Origin: Edwardsiella anguillarum ET080813
Lineage (GTDB): Bacteria > Pseudomonadota > Gammaproteobacteria > Enterobacterales > Enterobacteriaceae
DNA length: 64,000 nt
Assembly (NCBI RefSeq): GCF_000264765.2
Contig: NZ_CP006664.1
Coordinates: 2,170,001 to 2,234,000 of the forward strand
Direction of reading: 5' to 3'
Shown here: positions 50,694-59,969 of the stretch, one piece after another
Position numbering within the stretch: the stretch's first letter is position 1
Layout of the letters: every line of letters begins with the position of its first letter
Position numbers and translations under genes: made by a program
The notes under the pieces: model-generated
Database searches by the model: none
What the model saw: the letters and a program-made list of their open reading frames with translations, nothing else
Told to the model about the DNA's origin: nothing

Positions 50694-51674
50694 TCAGGCG
50701 CGATCGGCGGGAAATACCACCCCGGTTTGGCGGCGTATCTCGTCCAGCAGGCGGGCCGTGCTGAGCGCACGGGCGATCCCCGCGTGGGCCACCCGGCCCT
50801 CCCGTATCAGGCGGGCGAAGGCCTGCGCTTCATACTCCATGGTATTTTCACGCTGAACGACGCCTATCTCTTGCGCCGCGCCGCCGCGCGGGATCAGAGT
50901 TACCCGTTGGCATTGGGAGAGGTGCTCGATCACCAGGCTGCCCTCCTCGCCCTGGATCTCGCTGGGCAGCGCCGAATCGCTGACCTTGGAGTGAAACAGT
51001 ACGACCTCAAAGCCGGGATAGCGCATGGCGACGTGGCCGTGGGCGTCAACGCCGGAGTCCAGCAGTACCGCTCCGGCGCTCACCCGCTGCGGCTCGCCGA
51101 ACAGCGCGACGCCGCTGGCCAGGCAGTAAAAACCGATATCCATGATAGATCCGTTGGAAAAGGCCGGGTTAAAGGTATTGGGGTTTTCACCGTTGAGATA
51201 GCGGGGATAGCGGGAGGAGTATTGGCAGTAGTTGAGAAAGGCCTTGCGCAGGCGCCCAAGGCGCGGCAGCGCGCTACGGATGACGTCAAAGTTGGGCAGA
51301 TAGGCGGTTTTAAAGGCTTCGAACAGAACGACGCCGTTGGCGCGGGCGCAGTCGAACGCGCGCTGGGCTTCCGCGTGGGTGGAGGCCAGCGGTTTCTCAC
51401 AGATGACGTGCTTGCCATGGCGCAGCATCAGCAGCGTCTGGGCGCAGTGCAGGGCGTTGGGGCTGGCGATATAGACCGCGTCGACCTCCGGGCTGCAGGC
51501 CAGCGCCTCAAGGCTGTCGAAGCAGTGCACCGCTCCGTAGGGCGCGGCAAAATCGGCGGCCTGCTCCAGGCGGCGTGAATAGACGGCGCTGAGGCGATAC
51601 TGGCCGCAGGCCAGCGCGGCATCGACAAAGCGCTGGGTAATCCAGTTGGTTCCGATGATAGCGAGGCGGATCAT
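50694..51674 (-). CDS. ygjR: Gfo/Idh/MocA-family oxidoreductase YgjR
   Basis: Predicted NAD(P)-dependent oxidoreductase with unknown substrate. 326 aa. N-terminal Rossmann fold begins IGTNWITQRFVDAA, and the family cofactor motif CEKPLAS lies near 95-101. The C-terminal domain (about 125-326) has SNGSIMDIGFYCLAS with the catalytic-region Asp and Tyr. Very similar to E. coli YgjR. It neighbours ygjP and rlmG, as in E. coli. Confidence 0.9.
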   Translation of the reverse strand: MIRLAIIGTNWITQRFVDAALACGQYRLSAVYSRRLEQAADFAAPYGAVHCFDSLEALACSPEVDAVYIASPNALHCAQTLLMLRHGKHVICEKPLASTHAEAQRAFDCARANGVVLFEAFKTAYLPNFDVIRSALPRLGRLRKAFLNYCQYSSRYPRYLNGENPNTFNPAFSNGSIMDIGFYCLASGVALFGEPQRVSAGAVLLDSGVDAHGHVAMRYPGFEVVLFHSKVSDSALPSEIQGEEGSLVIEHLSQCQRVTLIPRGGAAQEIGVVQRENTMEYEAQAFARLIREGRVAHAGIARALSTARLLDEIRRQTGVVFPADRA

Positions 51675-51729
51675 GACAGTCTCCCTGAGGATAAAAATTA
51701 CCCGTCAGGCTAACACACTCGCTGTACGA

Positions 51730-52233
51730 TCAATATACGCTTCCCTCAACATCCAGGCAGGTCAGGTAGAGCCGGGCATCAAACTCCAGCTGGTGATAGT
51801 CGGGCTCCATATGGCAACACAGGCTGTAGAAGGCCTTGTCGTGATTTTTTTCGCGCAGGTGGGCCAGTTCGTGCACCACGATCATCCGCAGCAGGGCCTC
51901 CGGCCCCTGACGGAACAGGCTGGCGATACGGATTTCTGCCTTGGCCTTCAGTCGGTTGCCCTGGACGCGGGATATGGCGCTGTGTAGGCCGAGCGCCTGT
52001 TGGATCACCTGAATGCGGCTATCGTACTGTACCCGGCTGAGGGGCGGGGTATTGCGCATGTAGCGATTTTTCAGGCTTTGTGCATAGTCATATAAGGCCC
52101 GGTCAGTCGTGATCGCATGGCGTTCGGGGTAGCGACGGCGCAGCGTATCGCCCAGGCGCCTGTGCTCCAACAGGGTACGAACCTGCGCCAGCAGGGGCTC
52201 CGGATAGCCGGCAAGGTAACTCAGGTGCGTCAT
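51730..52233 (-). CDS. ygjP: M48-like metal-dependent hydrolase YgjP
   Basis: YgjP-family (DUF45) zinc-dependent hydrolase. E. coli YgjP has, to my memory, been assigned a nucleotide (UTP) pyrophosphatase activity; treat as tentative. 167 aa from ATG 52233 with AAGGAGG upstream. Metal motif HELAH at 121-125 with a further H131 (EKNHDKAF), and [12 protein letters not shown] near the end. Divergent from rlmG with 77 bp between the starts. Confidence 0.9.
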   Translation of the reverse strand: MTHLSYLAGYPEPLLAQVRTLLEHRRLGDTLRRRYPERHAITTDRALYDYAQSLKNRYMRNTPPLSRVQYDSRIQVIQQALGLHSAISRVQGNRLKAKAEIRIASLFRQGPEALLRMIVVHELAHLREKNHDKAFYSLCCHMEPDYHQLEFDARLYLTCLDVEGSVY

Positions 52234-52310
52234 TTGGCCCTCCTTCAGGTACAATGGCGGGCTATTGTACTTTATGCCCGCCTACGGCGGGGCACTTTTG
52301 CGGAGGGGCG

Positions 52311-53456
52311 ATGAGCCAACTCGAATCCAGCGCCGGTTGTCCGGCTATCACCGGCCTGACGCTGGCGCGTTTTCCCCGTCAGTCTGACGATCCTTCCCTG
52401 CAGGCCTGGGAGGCCGCAGACGAATACCTGCTGCAGCAGATCGATCCGAGCCAGACGCAGGGACGCCCGACCATCATCTTTAACGATGCCTTTGGTGCGC
52501 TGGCCTGCGCTCTGCACGATCTGCGTCCCTACTCGGTGAGCGACTCCTACGTCAGCCAGCTGGCGACGCGCCATAATCTGCAGCTTAACGAGCTGGACGA
52601 GGATGCCATTACCCTGTTAGACAGCCTGAGCCCGCTGCCGGAGGCCCCCGCGCTGGTGGTGATTAAGCTGCCTAAAATGCTGGCGCTGCTGGAGCAACAG
52701 CTGCATGCGCTGCGGGCGGTGGTCGCGCCGGATACCCGCATTATCGCCGCGGCCAAGGCGCGCGATATTCATACCTCGACCCTACAGCTGTTTGAGTCGA
52801 TCCTGGGGGAGACGCATACCTCTCTGGCGTGGAAAAAGGCCCGTCTGATTTACTGTCAGGTGGGCGAGCGTACGGTGGCGCCGGCGCCGGCTACGACCGT
52901 TTGGTCGCTGGAGGGGACGCCTTACACCATGCATAATCATGCAGGTGTCTTCTCCCGTGGCAGCCTGGATATCGGCGCGCGCTTTTTCCTGCAGCATCTG
53001 CCGGAGGGGCTACAGGGCGAGGTGGCCGATCTGGGCTGTGGCAACGGCGTGCTAGGGCTGGCGGCGCTGAGCGGCAGCCCGCAGGCGCGGGTGCTGTTTG
53101 CCGATGAATCCTATATGGCGGTGGCTTCGGCGCACCTGAACGTGCAGCATAACCGTCCGCAGGATTTGGCGCGCTGTGAGTTCTGGGTCGGTAACGGGCT
53201 GGCGGGGCGCGAAGGCGGCACGCTGGACGCCGTGCTGTGTAACCCGCCGTTCCATCAGCAGCATTCGATTACCGATCAGGTGGCGTGGGACATGTTCGTC
53301 GCCGCGCGTCGCTGTTTGAAGCGCAACGGGGCGCTGTATATCGTCGGTAACCGTCACCTGGATTATTATCCGAAGCTGCGTCGCCTGTTTGGCAACTGCG
53401 CTACCCTGGGAATGAACCGTAAATTTGTGGTGCTCAAGGCGGTGAAAACGGCCTGA
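52311..53456 (+). CDS. rlmG: 23S rRNA G1835 N2-methyltransferase RlmG
   Basis: SAM-dependent methylation of G1835 in 23S rRNA. 381 aa from ATG 52311 with GGAGGGG upstream; the 19-codon upstream extension is dropped. A catalytically dead N-terminal methyltransferase-like domain (about 1-190) precedes the active domain with [11 protein letters not shown] and NPPFHQQH, the N-P-P-F motif of N2-guanine methylases. Divergent from ygjP. Confidence 0.95.
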   Translation: MSQLESSAGCPAITGLTLARFPRQSDDPSLQAWEAADEYLLQQIDPSQTQGRPTIIFNDAFGALACALHDLRPYSVSDSYVSQLATRHNLQLNELDEDAITLLDSLSPLPEAPALVVIKLPKMLALLEQQLHALRAVVAPDTRIIAAAKARDIHTSTLQLFESILGETHTSLAWKKARLIYCQVGERTVAPAPATTVWSLEGTPYTMHNHAGVFSRGSLDIGARFFLQHLPEGLQGEVADLGCGNGVLGLAALSGSPQARVLFADESYMAVASAHLNVQHNRPQDLARCEFWVGNGLAGREGGTLDAVLCNPPFHQQHSITDQVAWDMFVAARRCLKRNGALYIVGNRHLDYYPKLRRLFGNCATLGMNRKFVVLKAVKTA

Positions 53457-53580
53457 ATATCGCGTCAGAATTAAATAAACAATCATGGAAAGTGAATAGA
53501 TATTGGTTGTAGTGTAACTTTTGGTTATGCTGAACGCGGTTATCCCCATTTCGCCGTTATCCCAATATTGTCTTCTGGCT

Positions 53581-53612
53581 CGACCGATCCGGGGCTGCCT
53601 TCGCATCGGTCG
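53581..53612 (+). promoter_or_regulatory. Leader hairpin and direct repeat before the aminotransferase gene
   Basis: CGACCGAT (53581-53588) pairs with ATCGGTCG (53605-53612) around a 16-base loop, about 27 bp before the start. GTTATCCC occurs twice just upstream (53539 and 53556), 17 bases apart. Either could be regulatory; neither matches a site I know. Confidence 0.3.
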
Positions 53613-53638
53613 GGCCGGAAAAAGAAAAGGACTTTGCC

Positions 53639-54796
53639 ATGGATCGTCGCACCCTGCTTAAATCCTCCGTCGCCCTGCTGGGCGCGCTGTCGCTCTCTGG
53701 CCCGGGCGCGCTGGCCCGGGCGCAGTCTGTCGCCCCAGGGCCCTCCGCGCCCGATGCTGACCATCCGCTGGCGCTGAATTTTAACGAGAATGCCCTCGGC
53801 ATGTCGGCCCAGGCGCGCCAGGCGATCGCCGCCGCGTTGCCCGGGGCCTTTCGTTATCCCGATGCGGCGCGGGAGGCGCTGATTGCCGCGCTGGCCAGCG
53901 AGATGGCGCTGACGCCGGCCCACCTGTCGTTGGGCAATGGCTCCTCGGAGTGTATTCGTGCCATTCTGCAGGCGCAGGCGATCGCCGCACAGCGCCAGGG
54001 AAGGGCGGTGCAGCTGGTGGTGCCGGATCCCACCTTTAACTACGCAGAGCTGTATCTGCAGCCGCTGGGGGTCGAGGTGGTCAAGGTGCCGCTGGATGCG
54101 CAGCTGGGGTTCCCGCTGGCGGAGATGCAGCGGCGCACCCGCGCGTTTAATGGCCTGTCGCTGGTCTATCTGTGTAACCCGAACAATCCGACGGCGACCC
54201 TCACCTCGGCCGATGCGCTGGCGGCGTGGATCACTCAGGCGCCGCCGGATACCTTCTTTGTCATCGATGAGGCCTATGCCGAGTTTGTCAGCGATCCGGC
54301 CTTTCGCAGCGCCGTGACACTGGTGCAGGCGGGGCATGAGAATCTATTGGTGACGCGCACGTTCTCTAAGCTGTACGCGCTGGCCGGGCTGCGGGTGGGC
54401 TATGGGGTCGCGGCGCCGTCGGTCGCCGCGCAGAGTGAGGCGTTGATGTCGCTGGATAATACCAACAGCGCAGGCGCAGCTGCGGCGCTGGCCTCCCTGC
54501 AGGACCGCGTCTTCGTGGAGCACAGCCGCAAGACTATGGATCTCTCGCGGCAGATCGTGTGCGCGGCGCTGGATGAGCTGAAGCTGGCCTATCTGCCGTC
54601 GCAGGCCAACTTTATTTTTCATCAGGTTAACGGTGATGCCGCGCGTTACCAGGCGCGAATGAAGCAGCACCATATCCTGGTCGGCCGCCCCTTCCCTCCG
54701 TTAAATAACTGGAACCGTCTGACGCTGGGGACGCCGCAGGAGATGCAGCTGTTTGTCGCGCAGCTACACGCGTTCCGCCGTCAGGGATGGGTCTGA
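53639..54796 (+). CDS. PLP-dependent aminotransferase (HisC-like) with Tat signal
   Basis: Class I/II aminotransferase most like histidinol-phosphate aminotransferase. 385 aa from ATG 53639 with AAGG eight bases upstream. Residues 1-29 form an apparent twin-arginine signal: DRRTLLK, a mildly hydrophobic stretch, then ALARAQ. The PLP fold is complete: NPNNP at 180-184, D210 (VIDEAYAEF) for the pyridine nitrogen, K244 (TFSKLYALAG) for the Schiff base, R252. A true hisC belongs in a his operon; this one stands alone, convergent with qseC. The substrate is unknown; periplasmic location is inferred. Confidence 0.82.
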   Translation: MDRRTLLKSSVALLGALSLSGPGALARAQSVAPGPSAPDADHPLALNFNENALGMSAQARQAIAAALPGAFRYPDAAREALIAALASEMALTPAHLSLGNGSSECIRAILQAQAIAAQRQGRAVQLVVPDPTFNYAELYLQPLGVEVVKVPLDAQLGFPLAEMQRRTRAFNGLSLVYLCNPNNPTATLTSADALAAWITQAPPDTFFVIDEAYAEFVSDPAFRSAVTLVQAGHENLLVTRTFSKLYALAGLRVGYGVAAPSVAAQSEALMSLDNTNSAGAAAALASLQDRVFVEHSRKTMDLSRQIVCAALDELKLAYLPSQANFIFHQVNGDAARYQARMKQHHILVGRPFPPLNNWNRLTLGTPQEMQLFVAQLHAFRRQGWV

Positions 54797-54835
54797 GCCC
54801 TGGAGAGACTTAGCGCGCGTCGGCGGGCGCGTCGC

Positions 54836-56200
54836 TTACCAGCGCAGCGTGACCTGAAACCCTCCGTCCGGCGCGTGGCTGAACTGTACCTGCATCCCAT
54901 GCAGGGAGGCTATCTGACGGACGATGGAGAGACCCAGTCCACTGCCGGTTTTTTCCTGGCCCGGCGGACGGTAGAAGCGCTCGCCCAAGCGCTGCAGCAC
55001 GGCGTCGCTGACGCCGGCGCCGTTATCGGTGATCTGCAGGCTGTGGCTGGTCAGCCGCAGGGTGACCTGGCTGCCCGCCGGGCTGTAGCGGATCGCGTTA
55101 TCCAGTAGGTTGCGGAGCAGCAGAGAGAACAGCAGCGGCTGGATACGCCGGCATACCCTGGGATCGTCTACCGATAGCGCCAGGGCGACCCCTGCGGCAT
55201 GGGCCTTCGCGTCCATGTCGATCACCGCCGTCTGTAGGAGCTCGGCCAGTGCCCGCGGCTGCACATCATCCAGCTGGGATAGCGAGTCGAGGCGCGATAG
55301 GGTCAACAGCTGATCCACCAGGCGGGTCGCGCGATCGATCCCCTGCTCCAGCTGGCCCAGCGCGCGCTGACGTAGGGCGATATCATCCTGCGCCAGCTGT
55401 ACCACTTCGGCCTGAACTCGCAGCGCCGCCAGCGGGGTTCGCAGCTCATGGGCCGCGTCAGAGGTAAAGCGCCGCTCGCGCACCATCTGCGCGTTGGTAC
55501 GGGCAAATAGGGTGTTGAGTGATTCGACCACCGGCCAGACCTCGCTGGGAATGGCATCGCGGGGTAACGGGGTGGCATCGTCCGGGCGCCGTCGCCCTAG
55601 CGCCGCCGCCAGGCGGTGCAAGGGCGCCAGCCCGCGGCTGACCACCAGCAGCAGCAGGATCACCATGACCGGTAGCGCAACCAGCCAAGGCACCATCTGC
55701 GCCCCGACGATGCTCAGCGCCATGTCGTTGCGATAGTCCCACTCCTGGCCGACTAAAATCCGGTAGCGTCCGTCCGGGGTGGTGAGCCACAGCAGCCGCC
55801 AGCTGTCATCGTCGTTATCCAGATAGCCATCGGTAAAGCCGTCCCCCTGGTAGCGATACACCAGATTATCGCCGTTGTCCCCGTCGTTGAGCAGCATGCG
55901 TCCATCGGCGTTGAAGATGGCGAAGGCCAGCGCGTCCTTATCCTGATCGCCGCGGTGTTTGCGTAGCAAATCATGGCTTTGTGGCAGCTGCAGCGGGTGC
56001 TTTAGCTGGCTGAGATCGAAGGCCAGCAGGCGTTTGGCAAACAGCATCTGCTGGGTGTCGAACAGCTCGTTGAGCGCGTCGCGCGTCTGATACCAGGTCA
56101 GGATGCTGGCGCTGCTCCAGACCAGCAGTACCAGGATCAAAAAGCCGCCGGTCAGCCTGGCGCGCAGGCTGTGGGTCAGCTGGCGGGACAGATGGCGCAT
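54836..56200 (-). CDS. qseC: Sensor histidine kinase QseC
   Basis: Inner-membrane kinase of QseBC, reported to sense AI-3 and adrenergic signals and to affect motility and virulence. 454 aa. Two helices (about 14-34 and 160-184) flank a periplasmic sensor domain (DELFDTQ-like NELFDTQQMLFAKRLLAFDL). Then HAMP, H-box AHELRTPLAALR, and ATPase boxes N (LLRNLLDNAIRYSP), G1 (DNGAGV) and G2 (GSGLGLSIV). Its start overlaps the qseB end by one base. Confidence 0.94.
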   Translation of the reverse strand: MRHLSRQLTHSLRARLTGGFLILVLLVWSSASILTWYQTRDALNELFDTQQMLFAKRLLAFDLSQLKHPLQLPQSHDLLRKHRGDQDKDALAFAIFNADGRMLLNDGDNGDNLVYRYQGDGFTDGYLDNDDDSWRLLWLTTPDGRYRILVGQEWDYRNDMALSIVGAQMVPWLVALPVMVILLLLVVSRGLAPLHRLAAALGRRRPDDATPLPRDAIPSEVWPVVESLNTLFARTNAQMVRERRFTSDAAHELRTPLAALRVQAEVVQLAQDDIALRQRALGQLEQGIDRATRLVDQLLTLSRLDSLSQLDDVQPRALAELLQTAVIDMDAKAHAAGVALALSVDDPRVCRRIQPLLFSLLLRNLLDNAIRYSPAGSQVTLRLTSHSLQITDNGAGVSDAVLQRLGERFYRPPGQEKTGSGLGLSIVRQIASLHGMQVQFSHAPDGGFQVTLRW

Positions 56201-56859
56201 CAGGCGTCTCCCAGCGTGTAGCCGACGCCGTGCACGGTGCGGATAAAGTGGCTGCCCAGCTTGCGGCGCAGATGGTGAATGTGGACCTCGACGGCGTTGC
56301 TGGAGACATCGTCATCCCAACTGTAGAGCTTCTCCTCGATCAGCGAGCGCGGCAGTACGCGCCCGGCGTTGCGCAGCAGCAGCTCCAGCAGGGCAAACTC
56401 CTTGGGTTTTAGCGGTAGCGACGCGCCGTCGAGGGTGGCGGTGAGGCTCAGGGGATCGAGGCTCACCGCGCCGTGGCTGAGCAGGGTTTGGGCCTGACCG
56501 TGGTTGCGGCGGATCAGGGCCTGCAGGCGTGCGGCGACCTCGATCAGGGCGAAGGGCTTACACAGGTAGTCGTCTGCGCCCTGCTGTAGCCCGATTACCC
56601 GCTGCTCCAGGGCATCGCGGGCGGTCAGGATCAGAACCGGCTCCGCGTGCCCCGCCTCGCGCCAGCGGCGCAGGATTTCCAGCCCATCGATGCCCGGCAG
56701 GCTCAGGTCGAGGATCACGGCGTCATAGGGCGCGCTCTCCAGCGCCGTCATACCCTGCAGCCCATCGGTAAACCAGTCCAAGCTAAATCCCATCTTACTC
56801 AATCCGGCTTTAATGCCGTCGCCGATCAGGCGATCGTCTTCAATTAACAGTACGCGCAT
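56200..56859 (-). CDS. qseB: Response regulator QseB
   Basis: OmpR-family regulator paired with QseC. 219 aa. Receiver: D8/D9 pocket, phosphoacceptor D51 (ILDLSLPG), T79, K101. Winged-helix domain about 125-217, ending [13 protein letters not shown]. Divergent from ygiW, as in E. coli; phosphorylated QseB is known to act on its own promoter. It is a paralogue of BasR at 678-1340, and cross-phosphorylation between these systems is documented in E. coli. Confidence 0.94.
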   Translation of the reverse strand: MRVLLIEDDRLIGDGIKAGLSKMGFSLDWFTDGLQGMTALESAPYDAVILDLSLPGIDGLEILRRWREAGHAEPVLILTARDALEQRVIGLQQGADDYLCKPFALIEVAARLQALIRRNHGQAQTLLSHGAVSLDPLSLTATLDGASLPLKPKEFALLELLLRNAGRVLPRSLIEEKLYSWDDDVSSNAVEVHIHHLRRKLGSHFIRTVHGVGYTLGDA

Positions 56860-56983
56860 ATGCTCATTTTCCCTTGACTACTGCGCCTGATTTAACCGTG
56901 TGGCAAGCGTTTTGTACAGCGTTAGCGCTGCGTAATCGGGCACTATCGGCGGTGATAAAAAAAATTGGGCGCTATGATACATA

Positions 56984-57000
56984 CTTAAGATCTTGTTAAG
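56984..57000 (+). promoter_or_regulatory. PmrA/QseB-type box upstream of ygiW
   Basis: CTTAAG-ATCTT-GTTAAG, two YTTAAK-like half-sites 11 bp apart, the arrangement bound by both BasR/PmrA and QseB. It lies 70 bp before the ygiW start and 125 bp before qseB. Binding is inferred. Confidence 0.55.
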
Positions 57001-57069
57001 GACTGTTTGGTGTAATGCACTCATCGGCAGTCAGCGAGGCTGCTTTCTGAATTCCATAACGGGAGAACA

Positions 57070-57474
57070 ATGATGAAAAAAAGTGCTGCTATTTTCGCTA
57101 TTCTGGCCCTGTGCAGTGCACCGGTTCTGGCTCAGACAGGTGGATTCTCTGGCCCGGGTACGACGCAACAGGTTCAGAATACCCAGCAGAGCGGCGGCTT
57201 TGTCGGCGGCCAGCAGGCGGTGACTACCGTGGCGAAGGCGAAAGATCTCAACGATAACAGCTGGGTTGTGCTGCAGGGCAACATTGAACAGCGCGTGCGC
57301 GGCGACCACTACACTTTCCGCGATGCCACCGGTACCATTGAAGTTGAGATCGACCACAAGTACTGGAACGGGCAGACCGTAACGCCGAAAGACAAGGTGG
57401 AGATCCAGGGTGAGGTCGACAAAGATTGGAACACCACCAAGATCGATGTTAAGCGCCTACATAAGATGAACTGA
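57070..57474 (+). CDS. ygiW: Periplasmic OB-fold stress protein YgiW/VisP
   Basis: Small periplasmic BOF-domain protein; in Salmonella VisP binds peptidoglycan and lysozyme inhibitors and promotes stress survival. 134 aa, signal peptide 1-22 (SAPVLA-Q). The OB-fold domain (about 50-134) holds WVVLQGNIEQRVRGDHYTF and TPKDKVEIQGEVDKDW. The start may be ATG 57070 or the second Met at 57073, both served by GGGAG. Linked to qseBC as in E. coli and Salmonella. Confidence 0.93.
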   Translation: MMKKSAAIFAILALCSAPVLAQTGGFSGPGTTQQVQNTQQSGGFVGGQQAVTTVAKAKDLNDNSWVVLQGNIEQRVRGDHYTFRDATGTIEVEIDHKYWNGQTVTPKDKVEIQGEVDKDWNTTKIDVKRLHKMN

Positions 57475-57498
57475 TTAATGCAGCGAAGGTGAGCATGG

Positions 57499-57531
57499 CG
57501 GCGCCGTCCCGGTTGGACGGCGCCGTTTTTT
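57499..57531. terminator. Bidirectional terminator between ygiW and pflF
   Basis: Eleven-base stem CGGCGCCGTCC / GGACGGCGCCG with a CGGTT loop and six T, between convergent genes. Confidence 0.85.
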
Positions 57532-57532
57532 A

Positions 57533-59965
57533 TTACAGCACGTGTTCGGTGCGGGCGATGATATCGTCCTGGGTATCCGGCGACAGCGCGGTAAAGAATG
57601 CCGAATAGCCGGCGACGCGTACCACCAGATCGCGGTAGCGCTCAGGGTGTGCCTTGGCATCGAGCAGGGTATCGCGTGAGATGATGTTGTACTGGATATG
57701 CCACCCCTTATGAACCTCAAAGAAGGTGCGCAGCAGCAGCATCAGCTTTTGGCGATCGCGCTCATTCTCTAGCGTTGCAGGGTTGAGCTTCTGGTTCAGC
57801 AGCACCCCGCCCAGGATGGCTCGGGTCGGCAGCTTGCCGACCGAGCCCATCACCGCCGTCGGTCCGATACGGTCGGTGCCGGAGGCGGGACTGGCGCCTT
57901 CCGCCAGCGGCGTATGGGCCTTACGGCCGTCCGGCGTGGCCAGCGTGGCGGCGCCGAAGGGGACGTTGGCCGAGATCGACGAGGTGCCGGCGTAGTAGCC
58001 GCCGCCGACCGGCCCGCGACCGTGACGTGGGTTGCAGTAGTGGGACAGCTCATCAATATAGCCGTCATAGGCCCGCACCAGCAGTGCGTCCACGCTGTCA
58101 TCGTCGTTGCCGTACTTGGGCGCACCGTTGAGCAGGCGCTGGCGCAGCAGCTCATGCTGCGGGCCGTTAAAGTCCTGCGCCAGCGCGTCGGCCAGATCCT
58201 GCTGGCGGATACTGCCCTGCTCAAAGACCAGCTTTTTCACCGCGGCCAGACTGTTGCCCAGGTTGGCGATACCGACCTGTAGGCCAGAGACCCAGTCATA
58301 TTTGGCCCCGCCCTGTTTGATACTCTTGGCGCGCTCGATACAGTCATCCACCAGTGCGGAGCAGAGAATGTCGTGGGCGTTCTCCTCCAGCACCGTATCA
58401 ACCACGTATTCGATCTCGATAGATTTGCGCGTGTAGTAGCGGATCTGGTGCTCCCAGGCGGTCATCACCTGCTCGAAATCCGCGAAGTTCCCCTGTGACA
58501 GCGCCTGTGGCTGTGGTAGGAAAATGTCGCCGCTGGTGGCGTCGCGTCCCCCCTCTAGCGCCGCCAGCATGACGCGGGCAACGTTGATAAAGCTCATCCC
58601 GGTGCAGCGGTAGCCCCATTTTCCCGCCACGGCGGTCTCAATACAGCCGATGGCGGCGTACTGATAGGCATCCTGTGGTGCGACGCCAAGGTCGATAAAG
58701 GCCGGAATGACGATCTCATCGTTATTGAACGCCGGCATGCCAAAGCCGCAACGGATCACCTGAGTACAGGCCTCGAGGAAGTCGTCGCTGATCCCGGCAT
58801 GGTAGCGTACGCTCAGATTGGGTTGGGTGGAGCGCAGGCGTCCGCAGGACTCCAGAATGGCGTAGGAGAGGGGATTCACCGCATCCTGCGGCGTGCCGTC
58901 CACCAGATTCTGACCGCCGATGGTGACGTTCTGGTATAGCGGGCTGCCCGCCGAGGCCTTGGAATGGGTGCCGGAACGGATCTTGTTGACCTCCAGCAGC
59001 TTCAGCCAGCAGCTTTGCAGCAGCTCAATGGCCTGCTCGCGGCTGAGGCGATGCTCCAGCTCGACATCGCGGCGATACCAGGGGTAGAGATACTGATCCA
59101 TGCGGCCAAAGGAGACGGAGTGGCCGTTCGATTCGATCTGCAGCAGCAGCTGGATAAAGTAGCACAGCTGCAGCGCCTGCCAGAAGCTCTGCGGTGGTCG
59201 GTGGGCGATGTGTTCACAGCCGTCGGCGATGGTGAGCAGCTCGCTGCGCCGTTCGGCCCGCGGCTCATCGACGACCATGCGTCGGGCCAGGGCGGCGAAA
59301 CGCAGGCAGTGCTGGCTAACCGCCTCGAGCGTGATATCGACGGCCTTGAGGAACTGTTCGCCGTGCAGATCGTCCAGCTGCGTCAGATCGATGCGACGAC
59401 GACGCGCGGCAACCCGCTCGCGCAGCCCATCTAGACCGATCTCCAGCAGCAGCGGATAGTTGACCGCCAGGTGGGCGTCGCCGGAGGTCATGTTGCCCTC
59501 CGCCTTGATGATGCCGCTGGCCAGCAGCGCCTTCTGCTCATCGGTAAACATGCCGTAGCAGCGATCTTGCACGGTTTGCCCGCGCCACCATGGGCAGACG
59601 CGGTGCAGAACCGCTTTGTCCTCCTCCGTGACGTTGAAACCGGCGCCGGGGCGATCGGCCAGATCGTCGATCTCCTTCTCGATCCAGCTTACCGTATACT
59701 CCGGGAAGATCGGCGCCGCGCGTACCCGGCTGGCCTGATTACCCACGATCAGCTCATCATGGTTAATCCAGATGGTGCGACGGGTCAGGTGCTCCGCCAG
59801 CGCCAGCGCGCGGCGTACCGGCACAGGTTTGTCCAGATGACGCTGGTAGGCCTCGGTGTAGTGAACCGCCCGCTCGGTGCAGATCGGCGGCATGACGATA
59901 TGGATCAGCGCCTCTTTATGCGCCCGGATACGCGCACTCAGGGTGTTCAGCTGCAGTATGGTCAT
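57533..59965 (-). CDS. pflF: Glycyl radical enzyme PflF (YbiW)
   Basis: Glycyl radical enzyme, called a formate acetyltransferase in old annotations but built like a dehydratase or lyase. 810 aa, same as E. coli YbiW. Active-site pair C441 and E443 in GCIETAVAGKWG: the C-x-E pattern belongs to the diol dehydratase/lyase group, whereas pyruvate formate-lyase has two adjacent cysteines. The radical glycine is G786 in VRVAGYSAFF. Starts 4 bp after the pflE stop. From memory, E. coli YbiW has been linked to 1,5-anhydroglucitol-6-phosphate ring opening, with FsaA cleaving the product; the neighbouring fsaA fits that. Confidence 0.9.
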   Translation of the reverse strand: MTILQLNTLSARIRAHKEALIHIVMPPICTERAVHYTEAYQRHLDKPVPVRRALALAEHLTRRTIWINHDELIVGNQASRVRAAPIFPEYTVSWIEKEIDDLADRPGAGFNVTEEDKAVLHRVCPWWRGQTVQDRCYGMFTDEQKALLASGIIKAEGNMTSGDAHLAVNYPLLLEIGLDGLRERVAARRRRIDLTQLDDLHGEQFLKAVDITLEAVSQHCLRFAALARRMVVDEPRAERRSELLTIADGCEHIAHRPPQSFWQALQLCYFIQLLLQIESNGHSVSFGRMDQYLYPWYRRDVELEHRLSREQAIELLQSCWLKLLEVNKIRSGTHSKASAGSPLYQNVTIGGQNLVDGTPQDAVNPLSYAILESCGRLRSTQPNLSVRYHAGISDDFLEACTQVIRCGFGMPAFNNDEIVIPAFIDLGVAPQDAYQYAAIGCIETAVAGKWGYRCTGMSFINVARVMLAALEGGRDATSGDIFLPQPQALSQGNFADFEQVMTAWEHQIRYYTRKSIEIEYVVDTVLEENAHDILCSALVDDCIERAKSIKQGGAKYDWVSGLQVGIANLGNSLAAVKKLVFEQGSIRQQDLADALAQDFNGPQHELLRQRLLNGAPKYGNDDDSVDALLVRAYDGYIDELSHYCNPRHGRGPVGGGYYAGTSSISANVPFGAATLATPDGRKAHTPLAEGASPASGTDRIGPTAVMGSVGKLPTRAILGGVLLNQKLNPATLENERDRQKLMLLLRTFFEVHKGWHIQYNIISRDTLLDAKAHPERYRDLVVRVAGYSAFFTALSPDTQDDIIARTEHVL

Positions 59966-59969
59966 CGTA

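Noticed and set aside
57533..59965. PflF as a true pyruvate formate-lyase
   Set aside because: The adjacent active-site cysteine pair is absent; the active site reads C-I-E as in dehydratase/lyase-type glycyl radical enzymes.
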